Below are positions 44,829 through 52,554 of a stretch of DNA of 64,000 nucleotides, piece by piece. The stretch lies in contig OY970153.1 in assembly GCA_963706385.1 (NCBI GenBank), forward strand, positions 2,604,001 to 2,668,000. The letters run 5' to 3'. Under the pieces are notes generated by a model that did no database searches, had not been told where the DNA came from, and worked only from the letters and a program-made list of their open reading frames with translations. The DNA comes from Poindextera sp963706385. GTDB lineage: Bacteria > Pseudomonadota > Alphaproteobacteria > Caulobacterales > Caulobacteraceae. Within the stretch, counting starts at the first letter, position 1. Every line of letters starts with the position of its first letter. A program made the position numbers and the translations under genes.

Positions 44829-46271
44829 ATGCCCGTCTCAAGCGCCTACCGACCCGATCCCCGCTTCGCCGCCCTGGGCGCCGACTTCGCCGATCCGGTG
44901 CGCCCGGCCGCGTTCCCGCGCGCCGACATCCGTTACCGCAACCAGCGCGCGGCGGCGACGATAGGACTCGATGGTCTGGACGACGAGGAGTGGCGCGCCG
45001 CCTTCGCCCGCTTCGAGCCACTCGTGGGCAATCAGGCCGAGCCGCTGGCCATGCGCTACCACGGCCATCAATTCAGGGTTTACAATCCCGACCTCGGCGA
45101 CGGCCGCGGCTTTCTATTCGCCCAGCAACGCGAGGCGGGCTCCGGGCGCCTGCTGGACCTGGCGACCAAGGGCTCGGGCCAGACCCCCTGGTCGCGCACC
45201 GCCGACGGACGGCTGACGCTGAAGGGCGGGGTGCGCGAGGTGCTGGCGGCCGAGATGCTCGAGGCGCTGGGGGTTCCGACCTCGCGCGCCTTCTCGCTGA
45301 TCGAGACCGGCGAGGCGCTCGAGCGCAACGACGAGCCCAGCCCGACCCGCTCGGCGGTGCTGACCCGCCTGTCGCACGGCCACATCCGCTTCGGCAGCTT
45401 CCAGCGCCACGCCTATCTGGAGCGGGCCGACAACATCGCCCGGCTCGTTGACCACGCGGCCGAGGTCTACTATCCGGCGCTCATGGCCGAGGCGGACGGC
45501 GCGGCCCGCGCCGCGGCGCTGCTTTCGGCTGTGGTCGAGGCCAGCGCCCGCCTGGTCGCCCGCTGGATGGCGGCCGGCTTCGTGCATGGCGTGCTCAACA
45601 CTGACAACATGAACATCACCGGCGAGAGCTTCGACTACGGACCCTACCGGTTCCTGCCGCGCAACGATCCCAACTTCGTCGCCGCCTATTTCGACCAGAC
45701 CGGGCTCTACAGCTTCGGCCGCCAGCCCGAGGCGGTGTTCTGGAGCCTGCGGCAGCTCGCCGGATGTCTCTTGCTGGTCAGCGAACAGGCGCCGCTGGCC
45801 GAGGCGCTGGGCGGCTTTTCGGCCGTCTACCGGCGCGAGCTGACCATCGCCATGCTGAACCGCCTGGCGCTCAAGCCTCGAAGCGAGGAGGCCGACATCG
45901 AACTGGTCAACGCCGCCTTCCGCGCCCTGGCCGAGGGCGGCGAGGCGCTGCGCTGGGAGCCGTTCTTCTTCGACTGGTTCGGCGGCGTGGCCTCGCGGGC
46001 GCGGGCACTGGCCGGTCCGCGCGCCAGGCTTTACGGCGGCGATGCGTTCACCGCCTTCCAAGCCCTGCTCGAGGCCTACGAGCCCGACCGGCCCGAGCGG
46101 CTGGCGCAGCCCTATTTCGCCGCCGCCGAGCCGGAAGAGCTGCTCTACGACGAGATCGAGGCGATCTGGGCGGCGATCGCCGAGGCCGACGACTGGAGCC
46201 GCTTCGACGCCAAGCTGGCCGCCATCGGCCAGGCCGCGCGGGCGCTGGGGCTGGCTCGGGAGATCGGCTGA
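44829..46271 (+). CDS. selO: Protein adenylyltransferase SelO (YdiU)
   Basis: A 480-residue SelO pseudokinase, which AMPylates Ser, Thr and Tyr residues. Marks are FAALGADFADPV, RYHGHQFRVYNPDLGDGRG, DLATKGSGQTPWSR, LKGGVREVLAAEML, GVPTSRAFSLIETGE, GFVHGVLNTDNMNITGESFDYGPY-type catalytic block (DNMN) and YFDQTGLYSFGRQPEAV. The conserved selenocysteine near the C terminus of some homologues is not present here. The ATG at 44829 has GAGG just upstream. It is divergent from nhaA with a 98-base spacer. Confidence 0.92.
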   Translation: MPVSSAYRPDPRFAALGADFADPVRPAAFPRADIRYRNQRAAATIGLDGLDDEEWRAAFARFEPLVGNQAEPLAMRYHGHQFRVYNPDLGDGRGFLFAQQREAGSGRLLDLATKGSGQTPWSRTADGRLTLKGGVREVLAAEMLEALGVPTSRAFSLIETGEALERNDEPSPTRSAVLTRLSHGHIRFGSFQRHAYLERADNIARLVDHAAEVYYPALMAEADGAARAAALLSAVVEASARLVARWMAAGFVHGVLNTDNMNITGESFDYGPYRFLPRNDPNFVAAYFDQTGLYSFGRQPEAVFWSLRQLAGCLLLVSEQAPLAEALGGFSAVYRRELTIAMLNRLALKPRSEEADIELVNAAFRALAEGGEALRWEPFFFDWFGGVASRARALAGPRARLYGGDAFTAFQALLEAYEPDRPERLAQPYFAAAEPEELLYDEIEAIWAAIAEADDWSRFDAKLAAIGQAARALGLAREIG

Positions 46272-46439
46272 GCGCGGCCATCTGTCCGTCCGACGCCTTT
46301 TCGCTAACAGGTGATTGGGTTAAGCCTGCCGGCGAAGGCCGGACGTCCCGCGGGTCGGCGGGCTCGTTGGGGCGTGACCGGGAGCGGCTTTTTGGGGGAG
46401 CATCCAGTCCAGGGCGCGATCCGACCGCATCGGCGCGTG

Positions 46440-48341
46440 ATGAGCCAGGAGGCGGCTCCCATCCGCCCGCACGTGCGGCTGCGGGTCGGGGTGACCGGGC
46501 ACCGTCCGGGCCCCAAGCTTCACGACGACGCCCGCGCGGCGATCGCGGCCAGCCTCGATCGGGTGTTCAAGGCCCTGTCGGAGGGGATCGCGCCGGCGAT
46601 CGAGGGCGCCCGCTGGGCGTTCAGCGCGCGGCAGGCCGAGCTGACGGTGGTGTCGGCCCTGGCCGAAGGCGCGGACCGAATCGTCGCCGAAGCGGCCCTG
46701 CGCGCCGGCGCCAGCCTGGAGGTGGTGCTGCCGGCGACACGAGCGGTCTATGAGCAGGACTTCGCGACCGAGCGGTCGAAAGCCGAGTTCCGCGCTCTTT
46801 TGGCCCGGGCCGAATCGGTGTTCGAGCTGGACCGTCCGGGCGGGCCGCTGAGCCAGAAGCGCGGCTACGAGGCCGGCGGCCTGATCATGCTGGGCCATGC
46901 CGACATCTTGATTGCGGTGTGGGACGAAGGCGAGCCGGCCGGCCTCGGCGGCACCGCCAATATCGTCGGACAGGCGGTCAGCGAGGGCGCCCCGGTGCTG
47001 CTGATCAATCCCGCCGCGCCGGACGAGGTGCGGCTGTTGTGGACCGGCGATCTGGACCTGCCGCCCAGCCATGTGCGGATCGAGGATCTGCCGCGGCGCG
47101 ATGCGACGCCGCTGCTGGCGAAGGTGCTGGCCGCCCTGATCGCGCCGCCGTCCGATTCCGACGCGCGGAAGGGATTGCGAAACTTTTACCTGGAGCCGAT
47201 CCATCGCTCGCACGGCTGGCCGATCTATTCGATCTTCCTCTGGATGGTCGGGGTGCGGGCCCTGAGATTGAGCGATTTCCTCGAACCATCGGCCAATGAG
47301 CCCGAACCGGAGCAATGGCGCGCGCGGTTTCCCGAACGCCAGCCGCTGGACCCGCTGACCAAGGTGGTGTGCGAGACCCTGCTGCCGACCGTCGTGGCCA
47401 GCGACCGGCTGGCCGTGCGCTATGCCGAACTCTATCGCTCGGCCTTCGTGTTCAATTTCATCGCCGCGGCGGTCGCGGTCTCGCTGGCGCTTTTGGGGCT
47501 GGTCAGCGAACTGCGTCTGGTCGGCCTCGGCGAGATCGACCGGCTGACGCTTAAGGCGCTCCTCGTGCTCATGGAGATCGGTCTGATCTCGGTGATCCTG
47601 GGGGTCTGGCGACTCGGGGCGCGGCGCGACTGGCACCAGCGCTGGCTGAACTATCGCCGGTCCGCCGAATGGCTGCGGCACCTGCGGATACTGACCCTGG
47701 TCGGCGCGCGCAGCCCGATCGCGCGGCCGCGCCACGCGCCCGCCGGGGGCGGCGAGGCCCGGCGCGGCGCGCGGCTGGAACAGGACGACTGGGTGAGCTG
47801 GTACGTGCGCTCCATCGAGCGGCTGCTGCCGCTGCCCAACCGGGTGACCGACCCGTCCTATCTGGTCGAGGTGCGCGGGGCGGTGGTCGAGACCGAGCTG
47901 AACGGCCAGATCGCCTATCATCACGCCAACAGCCATCGCATGGAGATGGCCGCTCACCGGCTGCATGTGAACGGCGTCTTTCTGTTCGCCGCGCCGGTGG
48001 CGGTGGGCGTCAGCTTCCTGGTCGCCTTCGCGGTGCAGTATTTCACCGGCTGGCGATGGGCGGAGAACATCCGCTTCTTCGTCACCGTCCTCACCGCGGC
48101 CTTCCCGACCTTCGGCGCGGCGCTGAACGCGGTGCGGGTGCAGGGCGACTTCGAGACCGTCGGCGAGCGTTCGAAGGCGACGGCGGCCCGATTGGCGACG
48201 GTGCGCGACGCGCTGCGGGGCGAGCCGCTGGAATTCCCCCGCCTGGCCGACCGCACCCGGAACGCCGCCGAGGTGATGAGCGGCGATCTGGCGGAATGGC
48301 AGACCCTGTCGCGCACCCGGCCCTTGGGTCTTCCGGCCTGA
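46440..48341 (+). CDS. SLOG-like nucleotide-sensor fused to SLATT-like membrane domain
   Basis: A 633-residue protein. Residues about 14-190 look like a SLOG-type Rossmann domain: RVGVTGHRPGP (15-25), VVSALAEGADRIVAEAAL (70-87), LPATRAVYEQDF (97-108), DILIAVWDEGEPAGLGGTAN (155-174). The GLGGTAN loop matches the GGxGT ligand loop of the LOG/SLOG superfamily. The C-terminal half has two helix pairs, TM1 at about 337-358, TM2 about 371-391, TM3 about 513-535 and TM4 about 546-565, separated by a cytosolic stretch with RWLNYRRSAEWLRHLRIL, the kind of W/R/E-rich helix seen in SLATT effectors. No cyclase or CD-NTase is adjacent. ATG at 46440 or GTG at 46437 could start it. Function unknown; an immunity or stress pore is inferred. 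Confidence 0.6.
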   Translation: MSQEAAPIRPHVRLRVGVTGHRPGPKLHDDARAAIAASLDRVFKALSEGIAPAIEGARWAFSARQAELTVVSALAEGADRIVAEAALRAGASLEVVLPATRAVYEQDFATERSKAEFRALLARAESVFELDRPGGPLSQKRGYEAGGLIMLGHADILIAVWDEGEPAGLGGTANIVGQAVSEGAPVLLINPAAPDEVRLLWTGDLDLPPSHVRIEDLPRRDATPLLAKVLAALIAPPSDSDARKGLRNFYLEPIHRSHGWPIYSIFLWMVGVRALRLSDFLEPSANEPEPEQWRARFPERQPLDPLTKVVCETLLPTVVASDRLAVRYAELYRSAFVFNFIAAAVAVSLALLGLVSELRLVGLGEIDRLTLKALLVLMEIGLISVILGVWRLGARRDWHQRWLNYRRSAEWLRHLRILTLVGARSPIARPRHAPAGGGEARRGARLEQDDWVSWYVRSIERLLPLPNRVTDPSYLVEVRGAVVETELNGQIAYHHANSHRMEMAAHRLHVNGVFLFAAPVAVGVSFLVAFAVQYFTGWRWAENIRFFVTVLTAAFPTFGAALNAVRVQGDFETVGERSKATAARLATVRDALRGEPLEFPRLADRTRNAAEVMSGDLAEWQTLSRTRPLGLPA

Positions 48342-48393
48342 GGCGGCCGGGCGTGGAGCCGGCGCGTCGGAGCGATCCGAAAGTTGGCGCCGA

Positions 48394-49197
48394 TCAGCCG
48401 AGCAACGGCCTTGCCGACGTGTCCTTCGGTAGATGCTTGAGCAGGGGCTGGGCCAGGCCGACATTGGCCGACACCTCCAGGCCCAGCCATGTCCGCATGG
48501 TCGGCGACAGGCCGGCGAGGGTCCGCGGCGACAGCGCCGCATTCCAGTTCTGCTGCGGCCGAAGGAAGCCGCGGGAATAGTAGCCGAACAGCAGCGCCCG
48601 CTCCTCGTCCCGCGTCACATTGGCGCCCGAAGTGTGCCAGAGCCGCCCGTCCATCGCGATGATCGAGCCGATCGGCGCCTCGAATGGCCGCATGCGCTTC
48701 AGCGCGTCGGCGGGCGCCTCGGCGGCGGTCCTGAAATGCTGGCTGCCGGGCAGGAACCGGGTCGCGCCATTGGCCTCGCGCACATCATTCAGACACCAGA
48801 TGATGTTGATCGCCCACGGATTGAACCAGGGCTCCGGGACGACGATCGATTGGTCCGAGTGCAGCTCCATCGAGCCGGAGCCTGGCAAGGCGATGTTGGC
48901 GGTGAAGTTCGAGATCAGGAAATCCTCGCCGATCAGGCTCTCGACCAGCGAGATGGCCTGAGGATGCTGGATCAGGTCGATGAACACCGGATCGAGATCG
49001 ATCAGGTTGAACACCCGCACATTGTGCTGGTTCGGATCGAGGCCGATGTTGCGGGTCGGCGCGCCCCGTCGCTCGCTCTCCTCGGCCGCCGCCCACAGCC
49101 GCTCGCGCACCGAGTCCGCCTCGCTCGGCGACAGCACGCCCGGGACCACGCACCATCCGTCTTGCGCGAGCTGTCGGGCCTTGTCCTGTGGCGCCAT
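48394..49197 (-). CDS. PhyH-family 2-oxoglutarate/Fe(II) dioxygenase
   Basis: A 267-residue phytanoyl-CoA dioxygenase-type enzyme. The iron ligands are in MELHSDQSIVVPE (HxD) and the distal histidine is in GRLWHTSGANVT; the arginine that holds 2-oxoglutarate lies in DEERALLFGYYSRGF. Related motifs are FNPWAINIIWCLNDV and NGATRFLPGSQHF. The substrate is unknown. ATG at 49197. It lies convergent to the SLOG-like gene and 53 bases downstream of suhB on the other side. Confidence 0.85.
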   Translation of the reverse strand: MAPQDKARQLAQDGWCVVPGVLSPSEADSVRERLWAAAEESERRGAPTRNIGLDPNQHNVRVFNLIDLDPVFIDLIQHPQAISLVESLIGEDFLISNFTANIALPGSGSMELHSDQSIVVPEPWFNPWAINIIWCLNDVREANGATRFLPGSQHFRTAAEAPADALKRMRPFEAPIGSIIAMDGRLWHTSGANVTRDEERALLFGYYSRGFLRPQQNWNAALSPRTLAGLSPTMRTWLGLEVSANVGLAQPLLKHLPKDTSARPLLG

Positions 49198-49250
49198 CCG
49201 CGTCGTCCTCCCTGTGAGCCCCGTATGAACACCCTTCCCGAAGGCGCCGT

Positions 49251-50045
49251 CTAGGCCGCCGCGCGCAGCCGCTCGAGCACCAGGGGGTGCAGGTCGGAAT
49301 TGGCCACGCAGATGGTTCCCGCCTCCAGCGGATCGGGCCCGCCGTCGGCGTCGGAGACTACGCCGCCCGCCTCGGCGACGAACAACACGCCCGCGGCCAT
49401 GTCCCAGCGGCCCAGGCCCCGCTCCCAGAAACCGTCGAACCGGCCGGCCGCCACATAGGCCAGATCCAGCGCGGCCGAGCCGAACCGGCGCACGCCGGAG
49501 ACGCGCTGGGCGATCTGGTGCAGCTCCTTCAGGAAGGTCGCATGGCCCAGCCGGCCCATGAACGGAATGCCGGTGGCCAGCACCGCCTCGCCCAGATCGC
49601 GCCGCGCCGCGACCCGCAGGCGCTTGTCGTTCAGGAAGCAGCCCTTGCCGCGCTCGGCCCAGTAGAGCTCGTTGGAGATCGGATTATAGGTCACCCCGGC
49701 GACGATGGTCCCCTCGCGCTCCAGCGCTACGGTCACCGCGAAGTGGGGGATGGCGTGCAGGAAGTTGGTGGTGCCGTCCAGCGGGTCGGCGATCCAGGTG
49801 TGGGTCTTGTCGCTGCCCGCGATCAGGCCGCGCTCCTCGCCCAGGAAGCCGTAGCCCGGGCGCGCGGCGCTCAGCGCCTCGAACAGCACCTGTTCGGCCT
49901 TGGTGTCGGCGGCCGAGACGTAGTCCGCCGGCCCCTTGCGCGAGACCTGCAGCTCCGCCAGCTCGCCGAAATCGCGGGTCAGGCCGCGCGCGGCCTTGCG
50001 CGCCGCGTCGATCATCACCTTCAGAAGGGCGCTGGGGGTGCTCAC
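49251..50045 (-). CDS. suhB: Inositol monophosphatase family protein
   Basis: A 264-residue Mg-dependent phosphatase of the IMPase fold. GFLGEERGLI is the metal glutamate motif, WIADPLDGTTNFLHAIPHFAVTV the DPxDGT signature, and RWDMAAGVLFVAEAGG the closing WDxAAG motif. SuhB members dephosphorylate inositol 1-phosphate and in enterobacteria also join rRNA antitermination. GTG at 50045 follows the efp stop by 7 bases and the two are leftward, so co-transcription is likely. Confidence 0.9.
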   Translation of the reverse strand: MSTPSALLKVMIDAARKAARGLTRDFGELAELQVSRKGPADYVSAADTKAEQVLFEALSAARPGYGFLGEERGLIAGSDKTHTWIADPLDGTTNFLHAIPHFAVTVALEREGTIVAGVTYNPISNELYWAERGKGCFLNDKRLRVAARRDLGEAVLATGIPFMGRLGHATFLKELHQIAQRVSGVRRFGSAALDLAYVAAGRFDGFWERGLGRWDMAAGVLFVAEAGGVVSDADGGPDPLEAGTICVANSDLHPLVLERLRAAA

Positions 50046-50052
50046 GCCAGGC

Positions 50053-50619
50053 TCAGTCGGCGCGGCGCATGTATTCCCCGGTCTCGGTCGAGACCAACAC
50101 CTTCTCGCCCACGCCCATATAGGGCGGGATCAGGATGCGCATGCCATTGGAGGCCTTGGCCGGCTTGTAGGAGGACGAGGCCGTCTGGCCCTTGACCACC
50201 GCGTCGGCCTCGACGATTTCCAAGACCACGGTGTCGGGCAGGGTGATGCCGATCGGCCGCTCCTCGTGGAACTCCACGGTCACCGGCATGCCCTCCTGGA
50301 GGTATTGCACGCGCTCCTCGCCGACGAAGTCCTTGTGCAGCTCGATCTGGTCGTAGGTCGTGGTGTCCATGAACACCAGCATGTCGCCCTGCTCGTAGAG
50401 GAACTGGTAGTCCTTCTGCTCCAGCCGCACGCGCTCGACGGTGTCGGACGAGCGGAAGCGTTCGTTCAGCTTGCGCCCGTCGATCAGGTTCTTCAACTCG
50501 ACCTGGGCGAAGGCGCCGCCCTTGCCGGGCTTGACGTGGGCGGTCTTGACCGCGACCCACAGGCCGCCGTCGTGCTGGATCACATTGCCGGGCTTGATGG
50601 CGTTGCCGTTGATCTTCAT
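50053..50619 (-). CDS. efp: Elongation factor P
   Basis: A 188-residue EF-P that helps ribosomes form bonds between consecutive prolines. Three beta domains are visible, with the tip loop VKPGKGGAFAQVELKNL carrying the lysine that other bacteria modify (position about 34), GDMLVFMDTTTYDQIEL, and the C-terminal GYM-type PPYMGVGEKVLVSTETGEY. No epmA, epmB or earP is in the window. The ATG at 50619 is the family start. Confidence 0.95.
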   Translation of the reverse strand: MKINGNAIKPGNVIQHDGGLWVAVKTAHVKPGKGGAFAQVELKNLIDGRKLNERFRSSDTVERVRLEQKDYQFLYEQGDMLVFMDTTTYDQIELHKDFVGEERVQYLQEGMPVTVEFHEERPIGITLPDTVVLEIVEADAVVKGQTASSSYKPAKASNGMRILIPPYMGVGEKVLVSTETGEYMRRAD

Positions 50620-50710
50620 CGGATTCTTTTTCGGGAAGAGGGGGGTGAATTGGCCGCGGAACCTAGTCATCGGACCCGCCAAAGGCAAGGCGAGGCTTGC
50701 CGCGGGCCGA

Positions 50711-51361
50711 TCAGCCGCGATCGGCCAGGCCCTTGGCGATCTCGGCGTTGAACGCCCTCACCGCCGCGGCGGGGCCCTCGGGGTAGGCCCAGACCCCGCT
50801 GGAGACCGCGATGAAGTCGGCCCCCGCCGCCACCAGCGGCCGGCAGTTGTCCACCGTGATCCCGCCGATCGCCACGCACGGGGTCTGCATCATCTCCTGC
50901 CAGATAGACAGGATCTCCGGATCGGCGCGGGTCTCGGGATTCTTGGTCGCGGTCTCGAAAAAGGCGCCGAAGGCGACATAGTCGGCCCCGGCCTCGGCCG
51001 CCTCCATCGCCAGGTGGCGGCTGTCGTGGCAGGTGACGCCGACGATGCGATCCGGTCCCATCAGCCGCCGCGCCTGCGCATAGGGGCCGTCGTCCTGGCC
51101 GATGTGCACGCCGTCGCAGCCGAGCTTGGCCGCCAGGTCCGGCCGGTCGTTGAGGATCACCGCCACGTCCCGGCTGCGGGCGATCGGCGAGAGCACATCC
51201 ACCACCGCGGCGATCACCGCATCGGGCGCGGGCTTCAGGCGTATCTGCAGCGCCGCCACGTCGCCGGCGTCCAGCGCCTGGGCCAGTTCATGGCCGAAGG
51301 CGGCGAGGTCGTCGATGACCGGCGGGGTGATCAGATAGAGGCGGCAGGCGGGATGCGGCAT
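50711..51361 (-). CDS. thiE: Thiamine-phosphate synthase
   Basis: A 216-residue TIM-barrel enzyme that joins HMP-PP and the thiazole phosphate. It has RLYLITPPV, LQIRLKPAP, VAVILNDRPDLAAKLGCDG, VHIGQDDGP, VGVTCHDSRHLAMEAAEAG, ADYVAFGAFFETATK and VAIGGITVDNCRPL. The usual GVHLGQ reads GVHIGQ. No TPP riboswitch is visible upstream within the 31-base gap to the small membrane gene, and no other thi gene is nearby. Confidence 0.93.
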   Translation of the reverse strand: MPHPACRLYLITPPVIDDLAAFGHELAQALDAGDVAALQIRLKPAPDAVIAAVVDVLSPIARSRDVAVILNDRPDLAAKLGCDGVHIGQDDGPYAQARRLMGPDRIVGVTCHDSRHLAMEAAEAGADYVAFGAFFETATKNPETRADPEILSIWQEMMQTPCVAIGGITVDNCRPLVAAGADFIAVSSGVWAYPEGPAAAVRAFNAEIAKGLADRG

Positions 51362-51392
51362 GGCCAGCGGCTAACCCCCGCCACCCGCGGCG

Positions 51393-51545
51393 TCAATGCG
51401 CGGTCAAAAGCGCCTTCAGTCCTCCGGCGACGAGGGCGGCGGACAACCCGGCAGTCGCGGCGATCGCGACCAGCCACGAGAGCCGGAGCCACAGCGGCGC
51501 GGCCGGCGCGCCGGGCTCGGGCGGACGTTCAATGATAGGCCGCAT
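51393..51545 (-). CDS. DUF2474/CydX-like small subunit of the bd-type oxidase
   Basis: A 50-residue ORF whose ATG at 51545 lies inside the end of cydB (17-base overlap). It encodes a short polar, Pro-rich start (MRPIIERPPEPGAPA), then PLWLRLSWLVAIAATAGLSA and a continuing hydrophobic stretch ending TAH, a single membrane helix. Size, position and the WLRLSW-type opening match the DUF2474 microproteins that sit after cydAB and resemble CydX. It probably stabilises the haem site of the oxidase. Confidence 0.75.
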   Translation of the reverse strand: MRPIIERPPEPGAPAAPLWLRLSWLVAIAATAGLSAALVAGGLKALLTAH

Positions 51546-52554
51546 CGGCGCTCACCTTGCCGCGGAATAGCCAGTAGACGAACACGGTATAGCCGAGGAC
51601 GACCGGCAGCAGCACGACGACGCCGGCCAGGATCAGGGCCAGGGCGTTGTTCGCCGAGGCCGCTTGGCGATAGGTCAGGGCGTAGGGCACGACATAGGGA
51701 AAGAAGTCCGCGGCAAGGCCCAGATAGCCCGATAGGAAGACCAGCGCCGCGCCGGCGAACGGCCACAGGTCCGATCGGGCGCGAAGACCGAGGACGAGGC
51801 TGGCGAGGCCCACGAGACCCAGCATCGGGGCCGGCGCCAGCGGCATGGCCCGGCGCCAGTCGACGTGACCGGCGACATAGCCCCAGCGCGCGGCGATGGA
51901 GGGATGTACGCCAAGCGTCGCCAGGCTGACCGCAGCCAGGAACAGGGCCACGGCCACGCCCGAGCGCCAGGCCCAGCGCCGCGCGTCGCCGTGCAACTCG
52001 TCCCTGGTCTTGGCGATCAGCCAGGTCGCGCCCAGCAGCGCGTAGCCGGCCACCAGTCCCAGCGCGGTGAGCGCCGAATAGGGCGTCAGCCAGTCGAACG
52101 GCCCGCCGGCGAAGGCGCCGTCCCTGACCGCGATTCCCTGGATGAAGCCGCCCAGAACCAGGCCCTGGGCGAGCGCCGCGACCAGCGATCCCCCGGCGAA
52201 GGCCGCGGTCCAGAACCGCTTGCCGCCGCGCCGGCCGTGCAGGCGGAACTCGAACGCCACGCCACGCAGGATCAGCGCGAACAGCATCGCCATCACCGGA
52301 ATGTAGAGGGCGGGCATGACCACGGCGTAGGCGGTCGGGAACGCGGCGAGCAGCCCGCCGCCGCCCATCACCAGCCAGGTTTCGTTGCCGTCCCAGACCG
52401 GCGCGATGGCGCTCATCATCAGGTCGCGGTCGGCCGGGCCGCGGGCGAAGGGGAACAGGATCCCGACGCCCAGGTCGAAGCCGTCCAGCAGCACGTAGAG
52501 CAGCACCGCGACGGCCAGCACGCCGGCCAGGATAAGCGGAAGATCGAGGCTCAC
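51529..52554 (-). CDS. cydB: Cytochrome bd-type quinol oxidase subunit II
   Basis: A 341-residue membrane protein with eight to nine helices. The N-terminal YVLLDGFDLGVGIL and WDGNETWLVMGGGGLLAAFP are the conserved CydB blocks. It pairs with CydA to reduce O2 with quinol electrons without proton pumping. GTG at 52554 overlaps the cydA stop (GTGA, 52551-52554). The DUF2474 ORF overlaps its 3' end. Confidence 0.93.
   Translation of the reverse strand: MSLDLPLILAGVLAVAVLLYVLLDGFDLGVGILFPFARGPADRDLMMSAIAPVWDGNETWLVMGGGGLLAAFPTAYAVVMPALYIPVMAMLFALILRGVAFEFRLHGRRGGKRFWTAAFAGGSLVAALAQGLVLGGFIQGIAVRDGAFAGGPFDWLTPYSALTALGLVAGYALLGATWLIAKTRDELHGDARRWAWRSGVAVALFLAAVSLATLGVHPSIAARWGYVAGHVDWRRAMPLAPAPMLGLVGLASLVLGLRARSDLWPFAGAALVFLSGYLGLAADFFPYVVPYALTYRQAASANNALALILAGVVVLLPVVLGYTVFVYWLFRGKVSADAAYH

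Noticed and set aside
43543..45021. 492-codon version of nhaA
   Set aside because: The N-terminal extension overlaps selO and has no homology; TTG at 44730 with GGAGG gives the normal NhaA length.
46315..46355. GC-rich inverted repeat after selO
   Set aside because: A short CCGGC/GGCCGG pairing without a T tract; not convincing as a terminator in this GC content.
46320..48542. 740-codon open frame antisense to the SLOG-like gene
   Set aside because: Composition is Arg/Gln/His-rich shadow sequence; the plus-strand frame has motifs, membrane helices and normal codon use.
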